This document shows, piece by piece, positions 1 to 5,870 of a stretch of DNA of 7,528 nucleotides (its first letter is position 1; each line of letters starts with the position of its first letter). Below the pieces are notes generated by a model. That model ran no database searches and was not told the origin of the DNA. It saw nothing but the letters and a program-made list of their open reading frames with translations. The stretch is from positions 1 to 7,528 of the forward strand of contig JAUXEL010000083.1 in assembly GCA_030620575.1 (NCBI GenBank), read 5' to 3'. Position numbers and translations under genes: made by a program. The DNA comes from Fidelibacterota bacterium. Its GTDB lineage: Bacteria; Fidelibacterota; Fidelibacteria; Fidelibacterales; Fidelibacteraceae.

Positions 1-1743
1 ATCTCAATGGGTATATTGCGACTTTTTAAAAACTCCGGCATTCTTGAAAACAATATTGTACAAACAGCCGCATCTGCGGGTGAATCATTGGCAGCCGGTG
101 TTATTTTTACAATTCCTGCTCTCGTGCTGATGGGATATTGGACTGATTTTGATTATATTGCCATTGCGGAAATGGCAGCTGTGGGTGGTATTATCGGAGT
201 GATGTTCACGATTCCTTTACGCCGGGCGTTAATTATTGAAGCGAAGCTTACCTACCCGGAAGGTGTTGCTACGGCTGAGGTTTTAAAAGCAGGTGATGAA
301 GCCAGGGAAGGCAAAGAAGGCGGGAAACATTTAGCAATGATTCTAAAAGCCGGATTGATCGGTGGTTTTTTAAAACTCTGTCAACAGGGATTTACAATGT
401 GGAACTCCGCGGCAGAGACCGCATTTGGATTCAAGACCGCCCGGGGCGGTAATACTATTTTCGGCATTGGCGGCGATCTCTCTCCGGCACTGCTGGGAGT
501 TGGATATATTATTGGTTTAAATATTTCGATTTTAATGCTTTCCGGCGGTTTATTATCATGGATGGTGGTTCTACCTATTTATAGTACTATCACCGCGCAA
601 ACCGGAGCTATCAGCATGGATGTTGCTACAGAGATATGGAGTTCCCAAATTCGTTTTTTAGGTGTCGGCGCTATGGTGGTTGGCGGACTGTGGTCCATCG
701 TAAAATTAATACGTCCTCTGCTTAACGGCATTAAAGCCGGTCTGGAAGCCCATAGAAACGCCGACCGCGGTGTGGAAATGGAAAGAACGGAACAAGATAT
801 TTCAATCAAATGGGTTATCGGCATTGTTGCTGCATCTTCTATCCCTTTGTTTTTTCTATATTTGGGGGTATTAAAAAATCTTGAGGTTACGTTAATTATG
901 ACGGCGGTCATGCTGGTTTTTGGATTTCTATTTTCTGCTGTTGCAGGATATATGGGCGGACTGGTCGGCTCATCAAATAATCCTATTTCCGGAGTAACCA
1001 TTGCAACAATTCTATTTTCATCTTTATTACTCCTGTTCTTACTTGGCAAAGGAAGTCCGGAAGGTGCCGCCGGTGCGATCATTATTGGCGCGGTTGTGTG
1101 TTGTGCCGCTTCCATAGCAGGAGATAATTTACAAGATTTAAAAGCAGGTTATCTTTTGGGAGCAACTCCCTGGAAACAACAGATCATGCAAATTGTTGGA
1201 ACTATAGCAGCTGCTTTAACTCTGGGTATTACATTGGATATTTTACATACTGCCTATGTTATCGGCTCAGATACTCTTCCCGCCCCGCAGGCAACACTCA
1301 TGATGTCTGTTGCTAACGGGGTTTTTGAAGGCGGGTTGCCCTGGGATATGATCGCTATTGGGGCAGTATTGGGTGTTGCCATCATTATTGCGGATGTTAT
1401 TCTTGAAAAACGCGGTTCCACCTTTCGCATGCCTGTGCTTGCTGTGGCGGTTGGTCTGTACCTGCCTATTTCATTGTCCGCACCCGTTTTTATCGGTGGA
1501 CTTATTTCCTATTTTACTAAAGAACGTATGAAAAATGGCAGTAAAAATGGTCTCTTCTTCGCGTCCGGACTCATAACCGGTGAGGCTTTGATGGGTATCA
1601 TGGTAGCTATACCGATTTTTGTTACTGCAAATAAAAACTGGTGGCCGCATATCAAGGGATTTGGCTGGCTGGGAATTATTCTCTTTCTGCTCATTGCTTT
1701 CCGGATGTATCAAACCGCAAAGAAGAACGAAGAAAAGGTTTAA
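1..1743 (+). CDS. OPT-family oligopeptide transporter, 5' end cut by window
   Basis: This is an integral membrane transporter of the OPT family, whose members import oligopeptides or metal-chelate compounds, usually driven by protons. The frame is open to base 1, and the residues before the first ATG (I-S, then MGILRLFKN) continue the family's conserved N-terminal region, so the ATG at 7 is probably an internal methionine and roughly 60-80 residues lie upstream. Counting from that Met, family signatures are TYPEGVATAEVLKAG (82-96), GGDLSPALLGVGYIIG (155-170), GLVGSSNNPISGVTIAT (318-334), DNLQDLKAGYLLGAT (373-387) and VGLYLPISLSAPVF (482-495). Many hydrophobic segments alternate with short loops, and the C-terminus is basic/acidic (AKKNEEKV). 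Family assignment is firm. The substrate (peptide versus iron chelate) cannot be read from the sequence. The TAA stop lies in the first unit of a tandem AGGGTTTA repeat. Confidence 0.93.
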   Translation: MSMGILRLFKNSGILENNIVQTAASAGESLAAGVIFTIPALVLMGYWTDFDYIAIAEMAAVGGIIGVMFTIPLRRALIIEAKLTYPEGVATAEVLKAGDEAREGKEGGKHLAMILKAGLIGGFLKLCQQGFTMWNSAAETAFGFKTARGGNTIFGIGGDLSPALLGVGYIIGLNISILMLSGGLLSWMVVLPIYSTITAQTGAISMDVATEIWSSQIRFLGVGAMVVGGLWSIVKLIRPLLNGIKAGLEAHRNADRGVEMERTEQDISIKWVIGIVAASSIPLFFLYLGVLKNLEVTLIMTAVMLVFGFLFSAVAGYMGGLVGSSNNPISGVTIATILFSSLLLLFLLGKGSPEGAAGAIIIGAVVCCAASIAGDNLQDLKAGYLLGATPWKQQIMQIVGTIAAALTLGITLDILHTAYVIGSDTLPAPQATLMMSVANGVFEGGLPWDMIAIGAVLGVAIIIADVILEKRGSTFRMPVLAVAVGLYLPISLSAPVFIGGLISYFTKERMKNGSKNGLFFASGLITGEALMGIMVAIPIFVTANKNWWPHIKGFGWLGIILFLLIAFRMYQTAKKNEEKV

Positions 1744-1765
1744 GGGTTTAAGGGTTTAAGGCTTG

Positions 1766-1791
1766 CTCTCCGAAGCCTTGGCGAAGGAGAG
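1766..1791 (+). repeat. Imperfect palindromic hairpin repeat, copy 1
   Basis: The arms CTCTCC (1766-1771) and GGAGAG (1786-1791) pair perfectly. Inside them lies a symmetric GAA/GAA internal loop, then GCC/GGC pairing across a TT loop. The same architecture recurs in inverted orientation at 1985-2010, with base changes that keep the pairing. There is no T tract after it, so it is not a standard intrinsic terminator. It is likely a dispersed non-coding repeat. Confidence 0.7.
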
Positions 1792-1822
1792 GTTTAAGAG
1801 TTTAAGGGTTTAGGCTTGCCCT

Positions 1823-1874
1823 CCGACTTGTCGGGCGTAACGTAGTGAAGACTGAAGCCCCGATCCCTCGGGGC
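1823..1874 (-). repeat. GC-rich stem-loop repeat module, shared with 6088-6150
   Basis: A perfect 7-bp stem GCCCCGA/TCGGGGC (1857-1863 with 1868-1874, loop TCCC) sits beside GAAGACTGAAGCCCC (1847-1861) and CCGACTTGTCGGGC (1823-1836). Read on the minus strand, the order is hairpin, then TTCAGTCTTC, then GCCCGACAAGTCGG. The same order appears on the plus strand at 6070-6150 with only single-base differences in the shared blocks and a different central filler. This marks it as a copy of a dispersed mosaic repeat, not a gene-specific element. Confidence 0.65.
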
Positions 1875-1960
1875 GAAAGAGGGGGTTTAGAGGTTTAGAA
1901 ATTGCTCCGGGAAATAAGTTTCTTTTATACTTTTATCTTGCTCTTGACTCTTGATTCTTC

Positions 1961-2043
1961 TCTTTTGCCTTTATACTTTTGCCTTCCTCCTACGTCAAGA
2001 CTACGGAGGACAAGTTTTACTTTTGCCTTTGTACTTTTGCCTT
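1961..2043 (+). repeat. Pyrimidine-rich ACTTTTGCCTT repeats
   Basis: The 11-mer ACTTTTGCCTT occurs exactly at 1975-1985, 2019-2029 and 2033-2043, with a variant TCTTTTGCCTT at 1961-1971. Upstream, 1919-1960 is also rich in C and T (runs such as CTCTTGACTCTTG). The first exact copy leads directly into the second hairpin repeat (1985-2010), and the last two lie over the -35 side of the yicC promoter. No coding potential is seen. The role is unknown; low-complexity expansion is the simplest reading. Confidence 0.7.
1985..2010 (-). repeat. Imperfect palindromic hairpin repeat, copy 2 (inverted)
   Basis: The arms TCCTCC (1985-1990) and GGAGGA (2005-2010) pair. Read on the minus strand this copy aligns without gaps to 1766-1791 at 18 of 26 positions. 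Six of the eight differences form three compensated base pairs, and the other two are the symmetric centre of a three-by-three internal loop (GTA/GTA here, GAA/GAA in copy 1). This supports a shared origin and selection for, or replication through, the folded form. Confidence 0.7.
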
Positions 2044-2058
2044 GTATTTTTATATAAT
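2029..2058 (+). promoter_or_regulatory. Candidate sigma-70-type promoter of the yicC operon
   Basis: A perfect TATAAT lies at 2053-2058, 35 bases before the yicC ATG. The best -35 candidate is TTGTAC (2029-2034, spacing 18), which matches the consensus only in TTG. This would give a leader of about 30 bases. It is the only clear -10 element in the gap between the transporter and yicC. If the organism uses Bacteroidetes-type sigma recognition, the exact boxes would differ, so the -10 is more secure than the -35. Confidence 0.5.
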
Positions 2059-2093
2059 TATTGTATTTTATGCTTTATATAACTGGAGCAAAT

Positions 2094-2969
2094 ATGCTGA
2101 TAAGTATGACAGGTTTTGGAAAGGCAGAAGGTTCGATACATGAAATGAATGTAACGGTAGAAATGAAATCTGTAAACAGCCGCTATCTTGAAATTTTTGT
2201 TGCAACACCGAAATTCTTGAATTTTCTTGAAGAACCTCTGCAAAAATATATCCGAAGCCGCATTCGTCGCGGAAATATCCATTGCTATGTCAATGTCAGC
2301 TCTACAAATAACACCCTTGCAAACTATGTAATAAACAAACCCCTTCTGAAAAATTTCATGGCTACAGTACGTGAAATTGCAAAAGAAACACAAATCGAAC
2401 CCCGGGTAAGCATGCAGGACTTACTTAGTCAGCCGGAATTACTTGCTTTGGAAGAAAGCACATTGGATTATGATATACTTGAAATAAAAATGATCGAGAT
2501 CCTAGATAAAGCTATTGCTGAATTGCTGGAAATGGAGAAAAATGAGGGAGAATTTATCCGGCAGATCTTTGATGACAGACTGCATATCATTGAAGAACAG
2601 TTACAACACATAGAAGTTTTACAAAAAGAAAATATTCCCCAACATATTGAAACGCTAAGAACCCGGATTCGCAAACTCTTGAACGATGAGCCTAATGATC
2701 TGGCTCTTAATCAGGAACTTGTACAATTGGCAGATAAACTGGATATTAATGAAGAAATAGATCGTTTTTACTCACATTTACAACAATTTACAAACTATCT
2801 TGATTCTAATGATGCCGTCGGTAAACGATTAAATTTTCTTCTTCAGGAAATAAACCGTGAAATAACAACCATGGGAAATAAAGCATCCAATTCTAAGATT
2901 TCACAACATGTTGTTGAAATTAAGAACGAAATTGAAGCAATAAGAGAACAGGTGCAAAACATCCAATGA
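2094..2969 (+). CDS. yicC: YicC/YloC-family endoribonuclease
   Basis: This is a YicC-family (DUF1732) protein of 291 residues, the usual family length. E. coli YicC and Bacillus YloC are reported to be endoribonucleases, so a role in RNA turnover is likely. The N-terminal signature SMTGFG is at residues 4-9, followed by EMKSVNSRYLE (23-33). The strongly conserved C-terminal block runs from GKRLNFLLQEINRE (243-256) through TMGNKASNSKIS (259-270) to VEIKNEIEAIREQVQNIQ at the very end. The middle (about 125-200) is helical and charged, consistent with a coiled coil. I chose the ATG at 2094 because GGAG (2085-2088) lies 5 bases before it and the product then starts MLISMTGFG, as in homologues. 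A TTG start at 2061 would add 11 residues and overlap the promoter region. It is the first gene of the operon, and its TGA overlaps the gmk ATG (ATGA). Confidence 0.94.
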   Translation: MLISMTGFGKAEGSIHEMNVTVEMKSVNSRYLEIFVATPKFLNFLEEPLQKYIRSRIRRGNIHCYVNVSSTNNTLANYVINKPLLKNFMATVREIAKETQIEPRVSMQDLLSQPELLALEESTLDYDILEIKMIEILDKAIAELLEMEKNEGEFIRQIFDDRLHIIEEQLQHIEVLQKENIPQHIETLRTRIRKLLNDEPNDLALNQELVQLADKLDINEEIDRFYSHLQQFTNYLDSNDAVGKRLNFLLQEINREITTMGNKASNSKISQHVVEIKNEIEAIREQVQNIQ

Positions 2970-3820
2970 ATCATGGCTTACTGGTTATATTTGTGTCATT
3001 CAGCGGCGGCGGTAAATCCACGATCGTTCGTACATTAAAGCAAAAACACCCTCATTGGCAGTTTTCTGTTTCCGCTACAACACGTGCGGCACGGGAAGAT
3101 GAAAAAAACGGGGTTCATTATACTTTTATCAGCCGGGATACTTTTGAGGACATGATCAAAAATCAGGAGTTCATAGAATATGAACAAGTCCATGAAGATT
3201 TATACGGCACCCCCGTTAAACCGCTTGAAGATGCCCTGAAAAACGATCAGATCTATATTTTAGATATTGACGTTAAAGGGGCATTGCGCATTATGCAAAA
3301 TTATCCGAAACAATACATTAGTTTTTTCATTGATGTTCCGGATATGGATGTGTTGGAAACCCGCTTACGGAAACGCGCTACCGAATCGGAATCACACATT
3401 CAAAAGCGTTTATCCCGTATTCCGGTAGAACGAAAAGAAAAAGAAAAGTTTGACTATGTTATAATAAATGATAAATTAAAAGTTGCGGTCAATGAGATCG
3501 AAGCGATCATTATAAAAAAAACTAGAGGCAACCAGATGAAAAAAGATTTTAGATTTAAGGGTGAACGTCCCGACGATATGTTCGAAGCAATCACCGTCAT
3601 GGCGAAACGTGCCCATCAGATCAATCAAAAACGCAGTGAAGATTATCCTAATCCAAAGATGATCGACCCTGATGATACCGAAGAATTTGATAGTGATGTC
3701 GATTTTGACGCCATGGAAAAACCGGCTTCCCTTGCTATGAAAGAGTATGAAAAGGATGAAATAAAATTCGAATACGAGAACGAAGAAGAAATCGAAGAAA
3801 ACTCTGAAACAGAAGAATAA
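2966..3820 (+). CDS. gmk: Guanylate kinase joined in frame to RNA polymerase omega subunit
   Basis: Residues 1-186 are guanylate kinase, which phosphorylates GMP to GDP with ATP in the cytoplasm. Visible features are the P-loop SFSGGGKS (11-18), the GMP-binding region SATTRAARED (36-45) with Tyr52, the EYEQVHEDLYGTP block (71-83), ILDIDVKGAL (98-107), the lid with RLRKRATESE (133-142) and FDYVIIND (162-169). The P-loop has Ser11 where the first Gly (Ala in many Bacteroidetes) is expected, and Phe12 for Pro. Residues 191-284 match omega (RpoZ): FEAITVMAKRAHQIN (206-220) and EKPASLAMKEYEKDEI (251-266), ending in a very acidic tail. Normal Gmk ends near residue 186, and in many genomes rpoZ is a separate gene directly after gmk. 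Here no stop separates them. The junction holds a run of eight A and an internal SD/ATG, so a true fusion, slippage or a one-base error are all possible. The start overlaps the yicC stop by four bases. Confidence 0.9.
   Translation: MNHGLLVIFVSFSGGGKSTIVRTLKQKHPHWQFSVSATTRAAREDEKNGVHYTFISRDTFEDMIKNQEFIEYEQVHEDLYGTPVKPLEDALKNDQIYILDIDVKGALRIMQNYPKQYISFFIDVPDMDVLETRLRKRATESESHIQKRLSRIPVERKEKEKFDYVIINDKLKVAVNEIEAIIIKKTRGNQMKKDFRFKGERPDDMFEAITVMAKRAHQINQKRSEDYPNPKMIDPDDTEEFDSDVDFDAMEKPASLAMKEYEKDEIKFEYENEEEIEENSETEE
3514..3525 (+). promoter_or_regulatory. A8 slippery run with a hidden -1-frame stop at the gmk/rpoZ junction
   Basis: Eight consecutive A occupy 3514-3521. In the gmk frame they read as A AAA AAA, a canonical -1 slippery heptamer, followed by ACT AGA. 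A shift of one base back, or one extra A in the transcript or the true genome, reads AAC TAG and stops at 3523-3525. That ends Gmk at its normal C-terminus. No strong downstream stem-loop is evident, so programmed ribosomal slippage is only one option next to transcript slippage or a homopolymer miscount. Confidence 0.5.
3524..3528 (+). promoter_or_regulatory. Internal Shine-Dalgarno site for rpoZ
   Basis: AGAGG (3524-3528) lies 7 bases before the in-frame ATG at 3536. Spacing and sequence are better than those before gmk, coaBC or udg in this operon. Its presence inside an apparently continuous frame suggests that omega is, or was recently, translated independently. Confidence 0.55.
3536..3820 (+). 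CDS. rpoZ: RNA polymerase omega subunit, nested in-frame start
   Basis: This is a 94-residue omega-like protein, close to the usual size (E. coli omega is about 90). Omega binds the beta-prime subunit and helps assemble and stabilise RNA polymerase. In its own numbering, the conserved helix FEAITVMAKRAHQIN is at 16-30 and the second motif EKPASLAMKEYEKDEI at 61-76. These correspond to the usual 'AKRARQ' and 'KP..ALxEI..GkI' blocks. The insert between them and the C-terminal tail are Asp/Glu-rich. The N-terminus is MKKDFRF, without the MAR motif that forms part of ppGpp site 1 in E. coli, so that regulatory site is not expected. The gene lies entirely within the longer gmk frame. Whether it is made separately, only as a fusion, or both is unresolved. 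Its TAA is 3 bases before coaBC. Confidence 0.6.
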   Translation: MKKDFRFKGERPDDMFEAITVMAKRAHQINQKRSEDYPNPKMIDPDDTEEFDSDVDFDAMEKPASLAMKEYEKDEIKFEYENEEEIEENSETEE

Positions 3821-3823
3821 TGC

Positions 3824-5044
3824 ATGTCTGCGCTTAAGGGCAAATCCATTGTGCTCGGACTCAGCGGCGGAATTGCAATTTACAAAAGCGCTTCCCTGTT
3901 ACGCCGTCTGACACATGATTATGCATGCGATGTTACTGTCGTTATGACCAAATCTGCGCAGGCATTTATGACACCCTTGATCTTTGAAACTTTTTCCGGC
4001 AAGGAAGTCATTACAGACATGTTTGAATCTGAGAGAGATATTGTCGGAACCCGCCATATTGACCTGATCCAAGATGCGGATTTGCTTGCAGTTATTCCTG
4101 CAACCGCTAATATTCTGGGCAAGATATCTGCTGGAATTGCCGACGATACACTTAGTACTATGTTACTGGTAGCAAAACCCGAAAAAATTGTTCTTGCGCC
4201 AGCAATGAACAAAAATATGTATACCAATTCCCATGTACAGCGAAATTTGCAGCAACTGCGCGATTTGCATTACTATTTGATCGAACCGGAAACCGGTGAC
4301 CTTGCCACGACACAGGAAGGTTGGGGAATCGGTCGCCTGCCGGACGAAAAGACCCTGCTTTCCCATTTAGAAAAAGCACTTTCAACACAAAAAAAAACTC
4401 CATTACAAGATAAGCGTGTATTAATTACCGGCGGACCCACACGGGAACCCATTGATGATGTTCGTTTTATCTCTAATCCATCAAGCGGGAAAATGGGTGC
4501 TGCCCTTGCTAAAACCGCAGCAAAACTTGGAGCTGATGTCAGCTATATTACCGGTCCGACTACGCTTTCCGATCCTGATGGCTGTACAACACAGCATGTG
4601 GTAACGGCTGCAGAAATGAAAGCGGCTGTATTGGCACAATACGATAAACAGGATATGGTTATAATGGCCGCGGCGGTAGAAGATATCAAACCCCGCGCAC
4701 CCCGGACAGGTAAAATAAAAAAGGGAGATATTCCCGAAGAGCTGTTATTGGATAGAACCGACGATATATTGCATATCCTGGGAAGACAAAAAAAGAATCA
4801 AGTTTTGGTTGGATTCAGTGTTGAAGTCGAAAATGAAATACAAAATTCAATAGATAAATTAACATCAAAAAATTTAGACTGGATCATTGTCAATAATCCG
4901 CAGCAAAAAGGCGGCGCATTTGCCGGTGATACAAACCAAGTGATAATAATAGATAAATATCATAAATCTATTTCATTGCCCCGCTTATCCAAAGAACAGA
5001 CAGCTGAGCACATTTGGCAACATATTTTAGCAACGAAAGAATAA
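3824..5044 (+). CDS. coaBC: Bifunctional phosphopantothenoylcysteine decarboxylase / phosphopantothenate-cysteine ligase
   Basis: This is the bifunctional CoaBC (Dfp) enzyme of coenzyme A synthesis. It couples cysteine to 4'-phosphopantothenate (CoaB, nucleotide-dependent) and decarboxylates the product with FMN (CoaC) to phosphopantetheine. Length, 406 residues, is typical. The CoaC part (about 1-185) has the flavin-binding start GLSGGIAIYKS (12-22), the active-site His78 in TRHIDL, PATANILGKISAGIADD (92-108) and PAMNKNMY (126-133). The CoaB part (about 195-406) has ITGGPTREPID (201-211), FISNPSSGKMG (215-225), MAAAVEDIKP (281-290), KIKK (297-300) and LTSKNLDWIIVNN (346-358). Where E. coli-type enzymes have an ACGD cysteine before GxGRM, this one reads DLATTQEGWGIGRL (159-172) with Thr162. 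Bacteroidetes enzymes, as I recall them, also lack that Cys. The ATG follows the gmk-rpoZ stop by 3 bases; no strong SD is seen. Confidence 0.95.
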   Translation: MSALKGKSIVLGLSGGIAIYKSASLLRRLTHDYACDVTVVMTKSAQAFMTPLIFETFSGKEVITDMFESERDIVGTRHIDLIQDADLLAVIPATANILGKISAGIADDTLSTMLLVAKPEKIVLAPAMNKNMYTNSHVQRNLQQLRDLHYYLIEPETGDLATTQEGWGIGRLPDEKTLLSHLEKALSTQKKTPLQDKRVLITGGPTREPIDDVRFISNPSSGKMGAALAKTAAKLGADVSYITGPTTLSDPDGCTTQHVVTAAEMKAAVLAQYDKQDMVIMAAAVEDIKPRAPRTGKIKKGDIPEELLLDRTDDILHILGRQKKNQVLVGFSVEVENEIQNSIDKLTSKNLDWIIVNNPQQKGGAFAGDTNQVIIIDKYHKSISLPRLSKEQTAEHIWQHILATKE

Positions 5045-5050
5045 TACATC

Positions 5051-5671
5051 ATGCAAAATAAAATCCCTTTTTTAGAATATATGAAAGATGTGTACGGCAA
5101 TAAGGTATTAAGCGGAGATCTGAGTACGCCTCTGGATGATCTTTATGATGAAATTCATGAATGCCAAAAATGCTCACTGGGAGCCACACGCCACCATTTA
5201 GTTTTCGGGCAAGGTGATCCGGAAGCAAATATTATGTTTGTGGGCGAAGCTCCGGGCGAACAGGAAGATTTAAGCGGTGTCCCCTTTGTAGGACGTGCCG
5301 GTAAATTATTAGATAAATTATTATATGAGATCGGCATTTCCCGGGAAGAGGTATTTATTGCCAATGTGCTTAAATGCAGACCGCCACAAAACCGCGATCC
5401 CCTTCCGGAAGAGATTGAGCTATGTGAAAAATATTTACACCGGCAGATCGAATTGATAAAACCCAAAGTGATCATTGCCTTGGGGCGTGTTGCCGCCAAT
5501 ACACTTTTACGGGGATCAAATTCTTTAAAAAGTATGCGGGGAATAACTTACCGCTACCATGATGTAGATCTGGTAGTTACGTATCATCCGGCAGCTATAT
5601 TGCGTAATATGGGGATGTTAGACCTTTTAAAAGGCGACCTGCAGGCTGCTGCGGATAAATACCAAAAATAG
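5051..5671 (+). CDS. udg: Family 4 uracil-DNA glycosylase (iron-sulfur)
   Basis: This enzyme removes uracil from DNA to start base excision repair. It belongs to the family 4 (UDGa, iron-sulfur) branch. Four cysteines at 38, 41, 109 and 125 fit the [4Fe-4S] ligands, arranged as CQKC near the N-terminus and NVLKCRPPQNRDP...C. Motif 1 is GEAPGEQED (65-73), continued by GVPFVGRAGKLLD (76-88), and motif 2 is HPAAILRN (179-186). The 206-residue length suits this family. About 35 N-terminal residues before the first cysteine form a family-typical extension. It follows coaBC after 6 bases and is the last clear gene of the operon; no strong SD is visible. Related bacteriophage SPO1-type polymerase-associated domains share the fold, but the cysteine pattern and both motifs favour a functional glycosylase. 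Confidence 0.94.
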   Translation: MQNKIPFLEYMKDVYGNKVLSGDLSTPLDDLYDEIHECQKCSLGATRHHLVFGQGDPEANIMFVGEAPGEQEDLSGVPFVGRAGKLLDKLLYEIGISREEVFIANVLKCRPPQNRDPLPEEIELCEKYLHRQIELIKPKVIIALGRVAANTLLRGSNSLKSMRGITYRYHDVDLVVTYHPAAILRNMGMLDLLKGDLQAAADKYQK

Positions 5672-5684
5672 TATTTGTAACCCT

Positions 5685-5789
5685 ATGTATAAAATAGATA
5701 AAAAAACCGTAATTATACGGACTATACAGATGTTACTGTATTTTTTTCTTATTGTTTTTGGCTTAATGGTAATTTCTGAGGCTATTTAG
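5685..5789 (+). CDS. Candidate 34-residue single-pass membrane peptide
   Basis: A short frame begins 13 bases after the udg stop. It encodes a lysine-rich start (MYKIDKKTVIIRTIQ) and then a continuous hydrophobic stretch of about 17 residues (MLLYFFLIVFGLMVISE), ending in AI. This is the layout of a small inner-membrane protein with a cytoplasmic positive N-terminus. Against it, there is no recognisable Shine-Dalgarno site before the ATG, and the T-rich bases that encode the hydrophobic stretch overlap a plausible terminator. I do not recognise a family. Either reading is possible; conservation in relatives would decide. Confidence 0.35.
   Translation: MYKIDKKTVIIRTIQMLLYFFLIVFGLMVISEAI
5724..5747 (+). 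terminator. Candidate intrinsic terminator of the yicC-udg operon
   Basis: ATACAG (5724-5729) and CTGTAT (5736-5741) form a 6-bp stem with loop ATGTTA, followed by a run of T through 5747. A second small hairpin, CCGTA/TACGG (5707-5711 with 5716-5720), precedes it. Placement about 50 bases after the udg stop suits the end of the operon. The stem is short and AT-rich, so efficiency is doubtful. It overlaps the candidate small membrane peptide. Confidence 0.45.
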
Positions 5790-5834
5790 CCAAAAATGAT
5801 CCGTTAATTTGATTTTCATTCCATCTTTTATCCC

Positions 5835-5848
5835 GGGGTTAAAACCCC
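5835..5848. repeat. Small GGGGT/ACCCC palindrome
   Basis: GGGGT (5835-5839) and ACCCC (5844-5848) pair across a TAAA loop. It opens a run of palindromic units through about 6226 in DNA that otherwise is AT-rich and shows no gene. No T tract follows. Confidence 0.5.
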
Positions 5849-5870
5849 AATATTTGTTGAATTAAATGAT

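Larger units (their letters stand above)
1737..1899. repeat. Interrupted AGGGTTTA tandem repeat block
   Basis: Period-8 units of the form AGGGTTTA occur in three clusters: 1737-1760, 1790-1812 (with variants AGGTTTA and AGAGTTTA) and 1883-1899 (GGGTTTAG, AGGTTTAG). The clusters are separated by a hairpin repeat (1766-1791) and a stem-loop module (1823-1874). The first cluster begins inside the last codons of the transporter gene and supplies its TAA stop. No protein or RNA gene is visible here. The units resemble telomeric repeats only superficially. I read them as low-complexity intergenic DNA into which palindromic elements were inserted. Confidence 0.75.

Noticed and set aside
7..9. ATG at 7 as the true start of the OPT transporter
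   Set aside because: The frame is open to base 1, the upstream residues continue a conserved motif, and the product would lack the family's N-terminal region. The start is most likely outside the window.
579..1115. Minus-strand open frame of 178 codons
   Set aside because: It lies wholly inside the conserved OPT gene, shows no recognisable motif and has no start context. It is a shadow frame.
1857..1874. Stem-loop as intrinsic terminator of the transporter gene
   Set aside because: No T run follows (GAAAGAGGGGG), and the module recurs at 6070-6150 as part of a dispersed repeat.
2061..2093. TTG start at 2061 for yicC
   Set aside because: It would add 11 residues not seen in the family and begin almost at the expected transcription start. 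The ATG at 2094 has GGAG at good spacing.
3919..4403. Several minus-strand frames within coaBC
   Set aside because: Strong motif conservation on the plus strand explains the DNA; these frames have no recognisable features.
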